From an uncultured Halomonas sp. (GTDB taxonomy: Bacteria; Pseudomonadota; Gammaproteobacteria; Pseudomonadales; Halomonadaceae), in the NCBI RefSeq assembly GCF_947490095.1, contig NZ_CANLFS010000001.1:310001-374000 (forward strand): a stretch of 64,000 nt of DNA. The letters are read 5' to 3'. The position numbers were made by a program, and so were the translations under genes. Every line of letters starts with the position of its first letter. Position 1 is the stretch's first letter. This document shows positions 1 through 10,253 of this stretch, piece after piece. The notes beneath the pieces were generated by a model that saw only the letters and a list, made by a program, of their open reading frames with translations, did no database searches and was not told where the DNA came from.

Positions 1-2
1 CT

Positions 3-581
3 CACACCACCGCCACGGCCGCCCTGGATATCGATACCCACGCCCTGCTCAAGGCCACCAGCTCGGCGCTGGTCAAGCAGCGCGGGCTGGTCGATGCCAT
101 CCATCGCGAACGCCGCCTGAATCGCGATGAGCAGGATGACATCATCTCCCTGCAGCGGCGCATGCTCTCGACCATCGAACTGCTGCTCGAAAGCCACTGG
201 AACACCCGCGCCGGCCACGACCGCATCGAAGCGATGGACGGGCTGCGCGATGAGCAGCATCGTCTCTCCCGAGAGCTCGGCACCCTGGCCTACCAGATAC
301 GCACCGGCCAGACCATCACGGTCGAGATCAACCCCTTCGACCTCCAGCGTCACGCCCCACTCGCCATCACCGCGACCGGCGCGGAGGGACGCGCACTGCT
401 CAGCCCCAGCGGCTATCTATGGCTCAATCGTGAGCTGGCCCGCCTGACAGAGGTCCTGGTCACCCGCCTGGGCGACCTCACTCGCCTGCCCAGCCGGCGC
501 CTGCGGCGCGCCTCGGGCCGCAAATGGGCTCGCCGCCACACCACCCCGCCCCCTGGAGAAACGCAAGATGCCCCACGGTAA
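3..581 (+). CDS. 3' part of an unrecognised protein (5' end outside window)
   Basis: An open frame runs in from the left edge (first complete codon at base 3) and ends with TAA at 579-581; 192 residues are visible. They are charged and rich in Leu, Arg and Glu, with a probable helical region (residues about 15-95), then a short beta-rich stretch with the phrase ITVEINPFDLQ, and a basic tail. I do not recognise the family. The frame overlaps the start of nadB by 14 bases, so the two are probably co-transcribed and translationally coupled. Codon use matches the neighbours. The function is unknown. Confidence 0.6.
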   Translation, partial: HTTATAALDIDTHALLKATSSALVKQRGLVDAIHRERRLNRDEQDDIISLQRRMLSTIELLLESHWNTRAGHDRIEAMDGLRDEQHRLSRELGTLAYQIRTGQTITVEINPFDLQRHAPLAITATGAEGRALLSPSGYLWLNRELARLTEVLVTRLGDLTRLPSRRLRRASGRKWARRHTTPPPGETQDAPR

Positions 582-2139
582 CCATGACGTGCTGATCATC
601 GGCGGCGGTGTTGCCGGCCTGGTGCTTGCCCTGGAAGTGGCCGACCGGCGCCCGGTCACCCTGCTGCGCCCCGCCAGCGACGACCTCGGCGCCAGCCGCT
701 GGGCCCAGGGCGGCATCGCCGCGGTGCTCTCGCCCAGCGACGATATCGACGCCCACATCCAGGACACGCTGGTGGCCGGCGACGGCCTGTGCGATGAGGC
801 CGCGGTACGCTTCACCGTGGAGCAGGGACCGGCGGCCATCGAATGGCTGCTCGACCTCGGTGTCCCCTTCACGCGAGACACCAACCCCGCGGCCGACTAC
901 CCCTACCACCTGACCCGCGAAGGCGGCCATGGCGCGCGCCGTATCATCCACGCCGCCGACGCCACCGGCCGGGCGGTCATGGACACGCTCAAGGCCCGGG
1001 TCGCGGCGCACCCGACCATATGGGTCCGCGACGACCTCACCGCCATCGGCCTGCTCCAGGATGACGCCGGCCGCTGTCGCGGCGCGCGCTGCCTGGACGG
1101 CAAGGGCACACGCGTCGACCTGCCGGCCCATGACACCGTGCTGGCCACCGGCGGCGCCAGCGGCCTGTATCGCCACACCACCAGCCCCCAGCCGGCCAGC
1201 GGCGAGGGCATGCTGATGGCCGCCGAGCTCGGCGCCACCCTGATGAACCTGGAGTTCCAGCAGTTCCACCCTACCTGCTTGCATGACCCCGAAGGCGCCC
1301 CCTTCCTGATCAGCGAGGCGGTGCGCGGCGAGGGCGGACACCTGCTCAATGTCCACGGGGAGCGTTTCATGCCCGCCATCGATGCCCGCGCCGAACTGGC
1401 GCCGCGAGACGTGGTGGCCCGAGCCATCGATGCCGAGATGCAGCGCACCGCCAGCGAGCATGTCTTCCTCGATGTGCGCCACCTGGGCGAGGCCGCGATC
1501 CGGGAACACTTCCCCACCATTCACCGCCACTGCGCCCGGCGCGGCATCGATATCGCCGAGGCCCCGATCCCGGTGGTCCCCGCGGCCCACTATAGCTGCG
1601 GCGGAGTGGCCACCGACCGGCATGGCGCCACCGATGTCGACCACCTGTATGCCGTGGGCGAAGTGGCCTGCACCGGCCTGCACGGCGCCAACCGCATGGC
1701 CAGCAACTCATTGCTGGAATGCCTCGTGTTTGCGCGCAGCTGCGCCGCCGCCTTGCGCGACGCGACGCGGGCGCCACTCCCCCCCCGCCCCACCATCTCG
1801 GTCGTGGCCGAAGCGCCGCCGGCGGCTCTCGAAGCCTGGCGCGAGCGGATGCGCGCCCTGATGAGCGCCCGGGTCGCCATCGTCAGGCCCGACAGTGGGC
1901 TGGATCAGGCGGCCGACGAACTGGCCGAGCTGTATCAGGAAGTCCGCGAGGCCGTTGAACATGGACAGCCGGGCGCCAGACTGTCGAGCCTCTGGCAGGC
2001 GCTGCGCCTGGCGCGCCTCACCGTGGCCAGCGCCAGGGCGCGCCGTGAATCCCGCGGCCTGCACTATAACCCGGACCGCCAACACCATGCGGACCGCCAC
2101 CCTGGTCCTTCCCGGATTCACCTGGGCGCGCTGGACTGA
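568..2139 (+). CDS. nadB: L-aspartate oxidase
   Basis: This cytoplasmic FAD enzyme oxidises L-aspartate to iminoaspartate, the first step of de novo NAD synthesis, with NadA acting next. The 523-residue product (the family is usually about 530) starts with a Rossmann FAD motif GGGVAGLVLALE near residue 12. It continues with SRWAQGGIAAVL, the active-site region QFHPTCLHDP followed by SEAVRGEGG, and the C-terminal flavin-contact block GEVACTGLHGANRMASNSLLE. These are diagnostic for NadB within the succinate dehydrogenase flavoprotein superfamily, and no SdhB partner gene is present. The start ATG at 568 is preceded by GGAGAAACGCAAG. It converges on ygfX/sdhE, a neighbourhood common in gammaproteobacteria. 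Confidence 0.95.
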   Translation: MPHGNHDVLIIGGGVAGLVLALEVADRRPVTLLRPASDDLGASRWAQGGIAAVLSPSDDIDAHIQDTLVAGDGLCDEAAVRFTVEQGPAAIEWLLDLGVPFTRDTNPAADYPYHLTREGGHGARRIIHAADATGRAVMDTLKARVAAHPTIWVRDDLTAIGLLQDDAGRCRGARCLDGKGTRVDLPAHDTVLATGGASGLYRHTTSPQPASGEGMLMAAELGATLMNLEFQQFHPTCLHDPEGAPFLISEAVRGEGGHLLNVHGERFMPAIDARAELAPRDVVARAIDAEMQRTASEHVFLDVRHLGEAAIREHFPTIHRHCARRGIDIAEAPIPVVPAAHYSCGGVATDRHGATDVDHLYAVGEVACTGLHGANRMASNSLLECLVFARSCAAALRDATRAPLPPRPTISVVAEAPPAALEAWRERMRALMSARVAIVRPDSGLDQAADELAELYQEVREAVEHGQPGARLSSLWQALRLARLTVASARARRESRGLHYNPDRQHHADRHPGPSRIHLGALD

Positions 2140-2199
2140 GTCGTGCCGGGCGGACCGTGGCTTGTCTCGCCAGGCCTGGCGGTCACCCCGGGCTTCGCC

Positions 2200-2610
2200 C
2201 TAATGGCGAATCAGATAGCGGCGCAGCTCCCGGTGAGCGGACGGCGAACAGCTGTCCGGCCATAGCCACAGGCGGCGGCCATCGAGGCGTAGCCCGATCA
2301 GCCAGGGCCCCAGGTAGTCACACCTTAGAGAGACCGGCCGTGGCGCCGGCTCTTTGATGTTTCGCCAGTACCACTGTGGCGTCCCATCGTGTAGCGCCCC
2401 GTCAGAGAGGAGTTTGGCACTCAGCTCGCCCGCCGGCTGGCGACGGGCAGACCAGACGGCCATAAGCACCAGGCAGAACGTGACCGGCAACCACAATCCG
2501 GGCGGCAACACGCTGCCCAGCAGGCCGGCCACCGCGGCGGCCGGCAGGAGCTGGGCGAGAAGCGCCAGCCTAGACCGGCCGATGCGACAGGCTGTCGGCG
2601 CTCTCGGCAT
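2200..2610 (-). CDS. ygfX: YgfX-like small membrane protein
   Basis: The product is about 136 residues. It has two adjacent hydrophobic segments near the N-terminus (LALLAQLLPAAAVAGLL and LWLPVTFCLVLMAVW) followed by a soluble tail containing SLRCDYLGPWLIGLRL. That layout and the position directly after sdhE fit YgfX (CptA), an inner-membrane protein encoded next to sdhE in many gammaproteobacteria. The ATG at 2610 lies inside the end of sdhE (41-base overlap), which suggests coupled translation; a start further upstream in the same frame is possible. The family call rests on topology and synteny more than on a strong motif. Confidence 0.7.
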   Translation of the reverse strand: MPRAPTACRIGRSRLALLAQLLPAAAVAGLLGSVLPPGLWLPVTFCLVLMAVWSARRQPAGELSAKLLSDGALHDGTPQWYWRNIKEPAPRPVSLRCDYLGPWLIGLRLDGRRLWLWPDSCSPSAHRELRRYLIRH

Positions 2611-2863
2611 GGTCGATAATCTGCTGGACGATGCGTCGGCGCACCGGGTCTTCGGGGAGCTCACGACGCATCAGCCACAGGAAGAGATCCTGGTCCTCCT
2701 CGTCGATCAGGTCGCGGAAGGCGGCCTGGTCGGCGGCCTCCAGGGCGTCGTAGCGCTGTTCGAGGAAGGGCACCAGCAGTAAATCCAGCTCCCACATGCC
2801 GCGACGCGAGTGCCAGTAGAGCCGCTTGCGCTGTGTCGCCTCCGGGCTTGATGATTCGTTCAC
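2570..2863 (-). CDS. sdhE: FAD assembly factor SdhE
   Basis: SdhE promotes covalent flavin attachment to succinate dehydrogenase and fumarate reductase flavoprotein subunits in the cytoplasm. The 97-residue product carries the family signature RGMWELDLLL (the RGxxE motif), preceded by RKRLYWHSR, and an acidic middle, DEEDQDLFLWLM. I chose the GTG at 2863 because GAGG lies six bases upstream and family members begin just before this motif; the frame stays open upstream but shows no family similarity there. It is transcribed away from ihfB and overlaps ygfX. Confidence 0.9.
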   Translation of the reverse strand: MNESSSPEATQRKRLYWHSRRGMWELDLLLVPFLEQRYDALEAADQAAFRDLIDEEDQDLFLWLMRRELPEDPVRRRIVQQIIDHAESADSLSHRPV

Positions 2864-2910
2864 GGTCGACCTCGACTTGCCTTGGGGATGTCGCAACAGT
2901 ATACCCGAGG

Positions 2911-2952
2911 CCAGGCATCGGCACAGCCGGCAACCAGGCATCGGCACAGCCG
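2911..2952. repeat. Direct repeat of 19 bp between sdhE and ihfB
   Basis: ccaggcatcggcacagccg occurs at 2911-2929 and again, identically, at 2934-2952, separated by gcaa. The pair lies between the divergent sdhE and ihfB starts, about 45 bp upstream of the proposed ihfB -35 box. It may be a simple duplication or paired regulatory sites; the sequence alone does not decide. Confidence 0.7.
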
Positions 2953-2995
2953 ACAATGGCGACGAATCAGGGTCTCTATCCAAGGTTGTAGTGCG

Positions 2996-3024
2996 TTGTT
3001 TTGTCTCGCTTTGCCGAGTATGCT
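2996..3024 (+). promoter_or_regulatory. sigma70-type promoter of ihfB
   Basis: TTGTTT at 2996-3001 and TATGCT at 3019-3024 are separated by 17 bp. They lie 40 bp upstream of the ihfB start, in a locally AT-richer stretch. Confidence 0.55.
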
Positions 3025-3063
3025 TGGAAGAAAACAACAGCCGTACCGCCAAGGAGATCCCAG

Positions 3064-3360
3064 ATGACCAAGTCCGAGCTGATCGACCAGATCGCCATGC
3101 GACAGCCCGAGCTGTCGCTCAAGGAAGTGGAGTCGGCGGTTCGGCTGATTCTCGATGACATCACCGAGACCCTGGCCGCCGGCGGCCGCGTCGAGATACG
3201 CGGCTTCGGCAGCTTCTCGCTGCACTATCGCGAACCCCGCACCGGCCGTAACCCCAAGACCGGCGAACCGGTCGCGCTGGACGGCAAGTTCGTGCCACAC
3301 TTCAAGCCCGGCAAGGAGCTACGCGAGCAGGTAGACGATAGCCGCGTGCAGGGCTATTGA
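3064..3360 (+). CDS. ihfB: Integration host factor beta subunit
   Basis: This is the beta subunit of the DNA-bending heterodimer IHF, which helps recombination, replication and sigma54-dependent transcription. The 98-residue product has the HU/IHF fold signature [19 protein letters not shown] and the DNA-intercalating arm segment [10 protein letters not shown]. It ends in [11 protein letters not shown], typical of the beta subunit. ATG 3064 has AAGGAGA nine bases upstream; the frame stays open to 3001 without similarity. IHF may also serve the two sigma54 promoters in this window (inference). Confidence 0.95.
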   Translation: MTKSELIDQIAMRQPELSLKEVESAVRLILDDITETLAAGGRVEIRGFGSFSLHYREPRTGRNPKTGEPVALDGKFVPHFKPGKELREQVDDSRVQGY

Positions 3361-3417
3361 GCCCGACTCTTCGCCTTCCCGGCCCAACTCTTACTTTCTC
3401 TACAGGGGACACTACGC

Positions 3418-3741
3418 ATGCGTTGGCTCAAAGGCCTGATCCTGGCCATCATCCTGCTGGCGGTTCTACTGGTCGGCATCCTGTTCGCGGTCAACAACCG
3501 TGAAGCCCTGCCGCTCAATCTGATCTGGATCGAGCTGCCCTCCGCCTCGCTGTCGGTATGGCTGCTGGCATCCCTCGCGATTGGCGTACTGCTGGGCATG
3601 CTCGCGATGAGTGGCGTTTACCTGCGCCTGCGTACCCTGCTGACGCGCGCCCAGCGCCATAATCAGCAGCAGCGCAAGGAACTCGACAAGCTGCGCGTCC
3701 AGGAACTGAAGGACACCCGGGAGCTGAAGGAAATCGCCTGA
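3418..3741 (+). CDS. lapA: Lipopolysaccharide assembly protein LapA (DUF1049)
   Basis: This small inner-membrane protein of 107 residues partners LapB in controlling LpxC turnover and LPS synthesis. There are two membrane segments (about residues 7-24, LILAIILLAVLLVGILFAV, and 45-66, VWLLASLAIGVLLGMLAMSG), with the NNREALPLNL loop between them and a charged, probably coiled-coil tail. One base separates it from lapB. The AGGGG RBS lies nine bases upstream of ATG 3418. Confidence 0.9.
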   Translation: MRWLKGLILAIILLAVLLVGILFAVNNREALPLNLIWIELPSASLSVWLLASLAIGVLLGMLAMSGVYLRLRTLLTRAQRHNQQQRKELDKLRVQELKDTRELKEIA

Positions 3742-3742
3742 T

Positions 3743-4924
3743 ATGCCCGACGCACTGCTGCTGACCACGCTGTTGGCAGCCGTCGCCATTGGCTGGTTGC
3801 TGGGCCGACGCGAACGCGGCAAACCTACCGATCCCGCGCCCCCACAGGGACTGCCGCGGGATTATTTCGTGGGCCTCGACTACCTGCTCAATGACCAGCA
3901 GGACCGCGCCATCGAGACCTTCGTGGGCGCACTGGAGGTCAACAGCGAGACCATCGACACCCATATCACCCTGGGCAATCTGTTTCGCAACCGCGGCGAG
4001 GCCGACCGGGCCATGAAGATCCATCAGAATCTTCTGGCTCGGCCCCACCTCACGACTCAGCAGAGCGAGCGCGTACAGCTCGAATTGGCACGGGACTTCC
4101 TGTCCCTGGGCTTGCTGGATCGCGCCGAACGCTTGCTCAAGGGCCTTCTGCGCGACTCACAGGACACCGAGCGCCGGCGCTCGACCCGCCGACTGCTGGC
4201 CGACCTCTTCGAGCGTGAAGGCGAATGGTCCGAGGCCTTCGCCGTGGTCACTCCCCAGCTGATCCGTGACCATCGAGAGCTTCAACGCGCCGCCTCTCAC
4301 TGGCTCTGCCAGCTGGCCGAGGAGGAACACGCCAATGCCAGCCCGGCCCTGGCGCGGCGCCACCTGAAGCAGGCCCTCGGCGTCGACCCCCGGTGCGTGC
4401 GGGCCAACCTGCTGCTGGCCACCCTGGAACACGATACCGGACGCTACCGTCAGGAGATCGCCCTGCTATCGCGGATTCCCGACCAGGACCCGGCCTACAC
4501 CCCGATCCTGCTGGCGCCCCTGGCCAACGCCTACCGGCTGCTCGATGATGCGGATGGCCTGATCCAGCACCTCCACGCCCTGGTCGAGCGAACCCCCTAT
4601 ACCAGCGTGATCATCCTGATGGCCGACACCATTCGGCACCAACAGGGAACCGAGGCCGCCATCGACCTGGTCAGCGAACAGCTCAATCGTGAAACGAGCC
4701 TGGGCGCACTCGACTACCTCATCGGCCTCTACCGCCAGCACGGCCACGGCGCCGCACAGGAACAGCTCAGCCTCCTCCAGCAGCACACCGCCACCTTGCT
4801 GGACAAGCTGCCCCGCCACCGCTGTCGACGCTGCGGCTTCACCGGCGACCAGCTGCATTGGCAATGCCCCCGCTGCCGAAGCTGGGGCAGCATCCGACCG
4901 ATCACCGGCATCGAGGGCGAATAA
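3743..4924 (+). CDS. lapB: Lipopolysaccharide assembly protein LapB (YciM)
   Basis: LapB is a membrane-anchored TPR adaptor that directs LpxC to FtsH proteolysis and so balances LPS with phospholipid synthesis. The 393-residue product has an N-terminal anchor (residues 4-20), then the conserved RDYFVGLDYLLNDQQDRAIE opening the TPR array. It ends in a rubredoxin-like zinc ribbon with two CxxC pairs (CRRCGF near residue 357 and CPRCRSWG near 375), which is diagnostic of LapB. It follows lapA by one base, so the two form an operon. It ends 12 bases before the convergent pyrF stop. Confidence 0.95.
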   Translation: MPDALLLTTLLAAVAIGWLLGRRERGKPTDPAPPQGLPRDYFVGLDYLLNDQQDRAIETFVGALEVNSETIDTHITLGNLFRNRGEADRAMKIHQNLLARPHLTTQQSERVQLELARDFLSLGLLDRAERLLKGLLRDSQDTERRRSTRRLLADLFEREGEWSEAFAVVTPQLIRDHRELQRAASHWLCQLAEEEHANASPALARRHLKQALGVDPRCVRANLLLATLEHDTGRYRQEIALLSRIPDQDPAYTPILLAPLANAYRLLDDADGLIQHLHALVERTPYTSVIILMADTIRHQQGTEAAIDLVSEQLNRETSLGALDYLIGLYRQHGHGAAQEQLSLLQQHTATLLDKLPRHRCRRCGFTGDQLHWQCPRCRSWGSIRPITGIEGE

Positions 4925-4936
4925 CCCCGGGCTGCT

Positions 4937-5632
4937 TCAGGCCAGTTCGGCCTCGATGGCGGCAAGGGCCGCCATGGGCTCTGCGGCCTGAGTGATCGGG
5001 CGCCCCACCACCAGGTGCGTGCTACCCGCGGCCATGGCGTCCCCGGGCGTCATCACGCGCCGCTGGTCCCCGGCCTGGGCGAAGGCGGGGCGAATCCCCG
5101 GCGTCACCTTGAGAAAGTCGGCGCCGCACAGCTCACGCAAGCGTGCCGACTCCTGGGCCGAGCAGACCACACCGTGCATGCCACTATCGCGAGCCAGCAC
5201 CGCCAGACGCTCGACCTGCGCCGCGGGAGACGCCGCCACGCCCGCCTCGGCCAGGTCCTCCGCCATCATGCTCGTCAGCACGGTCACCGCGATCAGCCGG
5301 GTGGACAGGCCTTGACGATCCAGGCGTTCACGGGCCGCCTCCATCATGCGGCGCCCGCCGGCCGCATGCACGTTAACCATCCACACACCCTGCTCTGCCG
5401 CGGCTTCCACGGCACCCGCCACGGTGTTGGGAATATCGTGGAACTTGAGGTCGAGGAACACCTCGAAGCCGCGTCCATGCAGCGCCTCCACCACATCGGG
5501 ACCGCTGCGGGTAAACAGCTCCTTGCCCACCTTGAGGCGACAGCGCGCCGGGTCGAGGCGGTCAGCCATGCACAGGGCGGCATCCAGGGAGGGGTAATCG
5601 AGGGCAATAATCAGAGGGGAATCGGTAGACAC
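4937..5632 (-). CDS. pyrF: Orotidine 5'-phosphate decarboxylase
   Basis: PyrF makes UMP from OMP, the last step of pyrimidine synthesis. The 231-residue barrel shows LIIALDYPS at the N-terminus, the catalytic [11 protein letters not shown] block (Asp-Lys-x-x-Asp tetrad), VHAAGG, and the phosphate-binding end VTPGIRP followed by VVGRPIT. I chose the GTG at 5632 because AGGAG lies eight bases upstream and it gives the usual short N-terminus; an in-frame TTG at 5650 precedes that RBS and is unlikely. The gene is convergent with lapB and a single unit here. Confidence 0.95.
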   Translation of the reverse strand: MSTDSPLIIALDYPSLDAALCMADRLDPARCRLKVGKELFTRSGPDVVEALHGRGFEVFLDLKFHDIPNTVAGAVEAAAEQGVWMVNVHAAGGRRMMEAARERLDRQGLSTRLIAVTVLTSMMAEDLAEAGVAASPAAQVERLAVLARDSGMHGVVCSAQESARLRELCGADFLKVTPGIRPAFAQAGDQRRVMTPGDAMAAGSTHLVVGRPITQAAEPMAALAAIEAELA

Positions 5633-5875
5633 GAACCGGGCTCCTGGCAAGGGGTCAAGGTCGCCAGAGTATACCAGCCATACCGGACAGGGGCCGCGAG
5701 AGTTGGCTGATGCGATCCCGACGACGCCTCCCGGCCTTGCGCGTCAAGACGACAGGAGCAATAACGCCTTGTCCTACGTACCGGTCGGCAAAAGACCCCA
5801 GGGAATCTCTTACCATCGAGACTAGCTTTAAACAGGCACCCGCGAAGGATGCGATTCCACCAAGGGGGAAATGCC

Positions 5876-6157
5876 ATGAAGATCCGGTTTAGCACCCTGT
5901 TCAGGGCCTGTCTCGTCGCGTTGATGCTGGGCTGCATACCGCCCGTCGCCGTGGCCCAGGAGGTCGAGCCCATCAACGTCAACACGGCCAGCGCCGAGCT
6001 TCTCACCGAGCTGCCGGGCATCGGGCCGAGCAAGGCGGCGGCCATCGTCGAGGACCGTGAGGCCAATGGCCCCTACGAGAGCGCCCAGGACCTGACCCGG
6101 GTCAGTGGCATCGGTGACGGCACGGTAAGCAACCTGGAAGACCAGGTGAGCTTCTGA
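5876..6157 (+). CDS. Secreted ComEA-like helix-hairpin-helix protein
   Basis: The 93-residue product has a signal peptide (FRACLVALMLGCIPPVAVAQ, cleavage near residue 27). A double helix-hairpin-helix DNA-binding domain follows, with INVNTASAELLTELPGIG and the second hairpin VSGIGDGTV. This is the small ComEA family, periplasmic DNA-binding proteins linked to DNA uptake during transformation. No other competence gene is nearby. ATG 5876 has an AAGGGGGAA RBS; an ATG at 5849 would bury the signal peptide. The cysteine near the cleavage site could instead make it a lipoprotein. Confidence 0.85.
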   Translation: MKIRFSTLFRACLVALMLGCIPPVAVAQEVEPINVNTASAELLTELPGIGPSKAAAIVEDREANGPYESAQDLTRVSGIGDGTVSNLEDQVSF

Positions 6158-6307
6158 TACCAGGCTAGCTTCTGGTCCAGACTCGCAGGCAACGACCGGC
6201 GACCAGCGGACGGCCGCCATCTAGCCCCTTCTCACCGACTCTCGCCTTTACCCCTCGCCCTCGCTCCTCGCGCTCGCTTTTCCTGACGTCGTGGCCGCCA
6301 GTTCGAA

Positions 6308-7069
6308 TTAGAGGCGCAGGCCACCGTCACATTCGATCACGCGGCCGGTAAAGTAGTCATTCTCGAAGATGAACAGCGCGCTCCGGGCGATATTGTCCGG
6401 CTCGCCCAGGCGCTTTAGCGGGACCCCGGCGGTCAGCTTGTCGAGCATGTCCTGGCGCATCGAGGCGGTCATCTCGGTCTCGATGAAGCCGGGTGCCACC
6501 GCCCCCACGCGAATGCCACTACGAGCCAGTTCCTGGGCCCAGGTGGTGGTCAGGGCCACCACGCCCGCCTTGCATGCCGCATAGTTGCTCTGCCCCATGT
6601 TGCCGGCCCGCGAGATGCTGGAGATATTGACGATGACCCCGGCATTGCCCGCCTCGACCATCTGGGCCGCCGCCTCGCGACCACACAGGAAGACCCCGGT
6701 GAGATTGACGTCGACGACCGATTGCCACTGTTCCAGCGACATGGTCTTCTCGACCTTGCCGTCTCTGGCCTTGACCAGCAGGGCGTCCCTGAGGATGCCG
6801 GCATTGTTGATCAGGCCGCTTACCGCCCCCATGGACGCCGCGATATCGGCAAAGGCCTGCTTGACGGAGGCCTCGTCGGCCACATTGGTCACGAAGGCAC
6901 GCGCCTCGATGCCGGCTCGATGAAGCCCCGAGACGGCCTCGTCCAGGCTGGCGGCATCGGTGTCGAGCAGTGCCAGGCGTGCACCGCGGCTGCCCAGCAT
7001 CGATGCCATGGCGAGGCCGAGGCCGCGAGCACCACCGGTAATGGCGATAACGGAATTTTCCAGGTGCAT
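6308..7069 (-). CDS. Short-chain dehydrogenase/reductase (FabG-like)
   Basis: This is a 253-residue NAD(P)-dependent SDR enzyme. The cofactor motif [11 protein letters not shown] is near residue 11, NNAGI near 88, the catalytic Ser in NISSISRAG near 151 and the YxxxK pair in YAACKAG near 164. The C-terminal [10 protein letters not shown] and ECDGGLRL are typical. A conserved acidic residue after beta strand 2 (ALLDTD) suggests preference for NAD(H). The substrate cannot be told from sequence; 3-oxoacyl reduction and 3-hydroxyacyl dehydrogenation are both plausible. It stands alone, divergent from fxsA. Confidence 0.85.
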   Translation of the reverse strand: MHLENSVIAITGGARGLGLAMASMLGSRGARLALLDTDAASLDEAVSGLHRAGIEARAFVTNVADEASVKQAFADIAASMGAVSGLINNAGILRDALLVKARDGKVEKTMSLEQWQSVVDVNLTGVFLCGREAAAQMVEAGNAGVIVNISSISRAGNMGQSNYAACKAGVVALTTTWAQELARSGIRVGAVAPGFIETEMTASMRQDMLDKLTAGVPLKRLGEPDNIARSALFIFENDYFTGRVIECDGGLRL

Positions 7070-7228
7070 CCGGTTTCCTCTCAGGGTGGTTGATAAAAAA
7101 CACTCTATCAGACCCGCTACAGCGCATCAGGTTCGCCGCCCGGGGCCAACCGGCCGCCCCCCGCGGACAACGCTTGATTTTCCTGCTCTCGCCCCCATCT
7201 TCTCGACAATGTCACCACGGGAGGCCAC

Positions 7229-7792
7229 ATGCCTTTTCTCCTGATCTTCACGCTTTTCGCCCTGCTCGACTTCGTGGTCCTGTTTTCGGTAGGCAGCCAT
7301 GTCGGCCTGCTTACCACGGTGCTACTGGTACTGGCCACCGGCTTCATTGGCCTGCATCTGATCCGTCGCGAGGGTTCCGCCACCTTCGCCCGGGCCCGCG
7401 AGCGCCTGGGGCGCGGCGAGGTACCCTCCGGCGAACTATTGACCGGCGCCGCCCTGATCTTCGGTGGTGCCCTGCTGATGGCACCGGGCTTCATCTCCGA
7501 CGCCCTGGGTTTCATGTGCCTGATTCCCGACGCTCGCCGCCTGATGGGCAAGCTGCTCGCCCGCCTGGGCATGCAAGTACAAGGGGTGCATGTTCATGGC
7601 GAGGGCGTTCATGGCGAGAGCCACAGCGCCTCGACCGGCCAGGCGTCGGGCCGCCCTGGCAACGGGCCACGGGATGACTGGTCCCAGGCCGATGAGGGCC
7701 GCCAGCGTCGCGGGGCCGGCAAGGCGTCGCCACATACAGACGACAACGTCATCGAGGGCGACTTCATCTCGCGTGACGATCGCCGCGGCTGA
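7229..7792 (+). CDS. fxsA: FxsA family membrane protein
   Basis: The 187-residue inner-membrane protein starts with hydrophobic segments (residues 2-22 and about 26-46, VGLLTTVLLVLATGFIGLHLI). It carries the FxsA block GEVPSGELLTGAALIFGGALLMAPGF-x-x-DALG. FxsA overproduction suppresses exclusion of phage T7 by plasmid F; its normal role is unclear. The tail after residue 125 is polar, Gly/Ser/Arg-rich and contains the near-repeat VHVHGEGVHGE, longer than in short family members. As in many gammaproteobacteria, fxsA lies directly before groES. Confidence 0.9.
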   Translation: MPFLLIFTLFALLDFVVLFSVGSHVGLLTTVLLVLATGFIGLHLIRREGSATFARARERLGRGEVPSGELLTGAALIFGGALLMAPGFISDALGFMCLIPDARRLMGKLLARLGMQVQGVHVHGEGVHGESHSASTGQASGRPGNGPRDDWSQADEGRQRRGAGKASPHTDDNVIEGDFISRDDRRG

Positions 7793-7828
7793 GTTTGGCC
7801 GGGTCGGCAAAAAAAATGTCCGGCGGCC

Positions 7829-7856
7829 CTTGAAAGGCCATTGGCGAGCCCCACTT
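7829..7856 (+). promoter_or_regulatory. sigma32 (RpoH) heat-shock promoter of groESL
   Basis: CTTGAAA at 7829-7835, a 13-bp spacer, then CCCCACTT at 7849-7856 match the RpoH consensus (CTTGAAA, 11-16 bp, CCCCATnT). The site lies about 140 bp upstream of groES. No CIRCE inverted repeat is visible, so control is probably by RpoH rather than HrcA. Confidence 0.85.
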
Positions 7857-7998
7857 ATCTGGTCAGCAACAGGTTTCGGCGCGATACCGCGCCATTGACA
7901 CGGAAGGCGCCTGACGCCTCCCCTCGCTGCCTCGGTGGCGAGGTCACGATGCAAACCGCCGGATCACCGGCATACAAACCATCAGGAGAACGTGAGCA

Positions 7999-8292
7999 AT
8001 GAACATCCGTCCCTTGCACGATCGCGTCATCATTCGTCGCGTCGAAGAAGAACAGAAAACGGCCGGCGGCATCGTGCTCCCGGGCAGTGCCCAGGAAAAG
8101 CCGACGCGTGGCGAAGTGCTCGCCGCCGGTAACGGCCGGATTCTCGACAACGGCGACGTCCGCGCACTCGACGTCAAGGTTGGCGACACCGTGATCTTCA
8201 AGGATGGCTTCGGCGTCGAGAAGCAGAAAATCGACGGCGAAGAAGTCCTGATCATGAGCGAGTCCGACATCCTGGCCGTCGTCGAAGGCTAA
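7999..8292 (+). CDS. groS: Co-chaperonin GroES
   Basis: This is the 97-residue heptameric lid of the GroEL folding chamber. [14 protein letters not shown] at the N-terminus, the mobile loop [20 protein letters not shown] (residues 16-35) and the C-terminal ESDILAVVE are canonical. AGGAG lies about 12 bases upstream of ATG 7999. It is followed 63 bp later by groEL in one heat-shock operon. Confidence 0.98.
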   Translation: MNIRPLHDRVIIRRVEEEQKTAGGIVLPGSAQEKPTRGEVLAAGNGRILDNGDVRALDVKVGDTVIFKDGFGVEKQKIDGEEVLIMSESDILAVVEG

Positions 8293-8325
8293 GGCGAGAC
8301 CGCGACACCTCTCGATACTGACTGA

Positions 8326-9999
<1,674 letters not shown>

Positions 10000-10049
10000 G
10001 CCAGCCCCGCCCTACCCCAGGCACTGCCCTTCCGGGCAAGCCCTGAGAC

Positions 10050-10084
10050 AGACCCCCGTCGGGAAACCGGCGGGGGTCTTTTTC
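10050..10084 (+). terminator. Rho-independent terminator of groESL
   Basis: A 13-bp stem (agacccccgtcgg at 10050-10062, ccggcgggggtct at 10067-10079, one G-T pair) with loop gaaa is followed by a run of T at 10079-10083. Confidence 0.93.
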
Positions 10085-10206
10085 GCTGTAAGCCGTAAGC
10101 TATAAGCCTTAAGCGGGAAGACAGTCTTGGCTTGACCACGACTCGGGCGAATGAATCGATCTCGTGGAGTTCTTGCAGCTTATCGCTTACGGCTTACAGC
10201 TTTCCG
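10085..10206. repeat. GTAAGCY inverted repeat element, copy A
   Basis: A 23-bp arm at 10085-10107 made of GTAAGC(C/T)-like heptamers is repeated in inverted orientation at 10178-10200 with one mismatch, leaving a 70-bp centre. Related arms with the same heptamers occur at 43235-43320 and 44955-45058, so this is a dispersed element. Here it sits between the groEL terminator and trmJ. Confidence 0.8.
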
Positions 10207-10253
10207 TCCAATCAGTACACTACGCGCTCTTGAATCACGCCGAGAGCCGCCCC

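Noticed and set aside
478-1683. 401-codon minus-strand frame opposite nadB
   Set aside because: A shadow frame caused by high third-position GC; NadB motifs on the plus strand are unambiguous.
2169-2182. Perfect 14-bp palindrome CGCCAGGCCTGGCG after nadB as a terminator
   Set aside because: There is no loop room and no T run; it lies in GC-rich sequence where short palindromes arise by chance.
7793-7998. CIRCE/HrcA control of groESL
   Set aside because: No TTAGCACTC-N9-GAGTGCTAA-type repeat is found; the sigma32 promoter explains heat control.
10085-10206. The GTAAGCY arrays as a CRISPR array or tRNA-like element
   Set aside because: The units are 7 bp, without spacers of uniform length, inverted across a centre, and no cas genes or cloverleaf are present.
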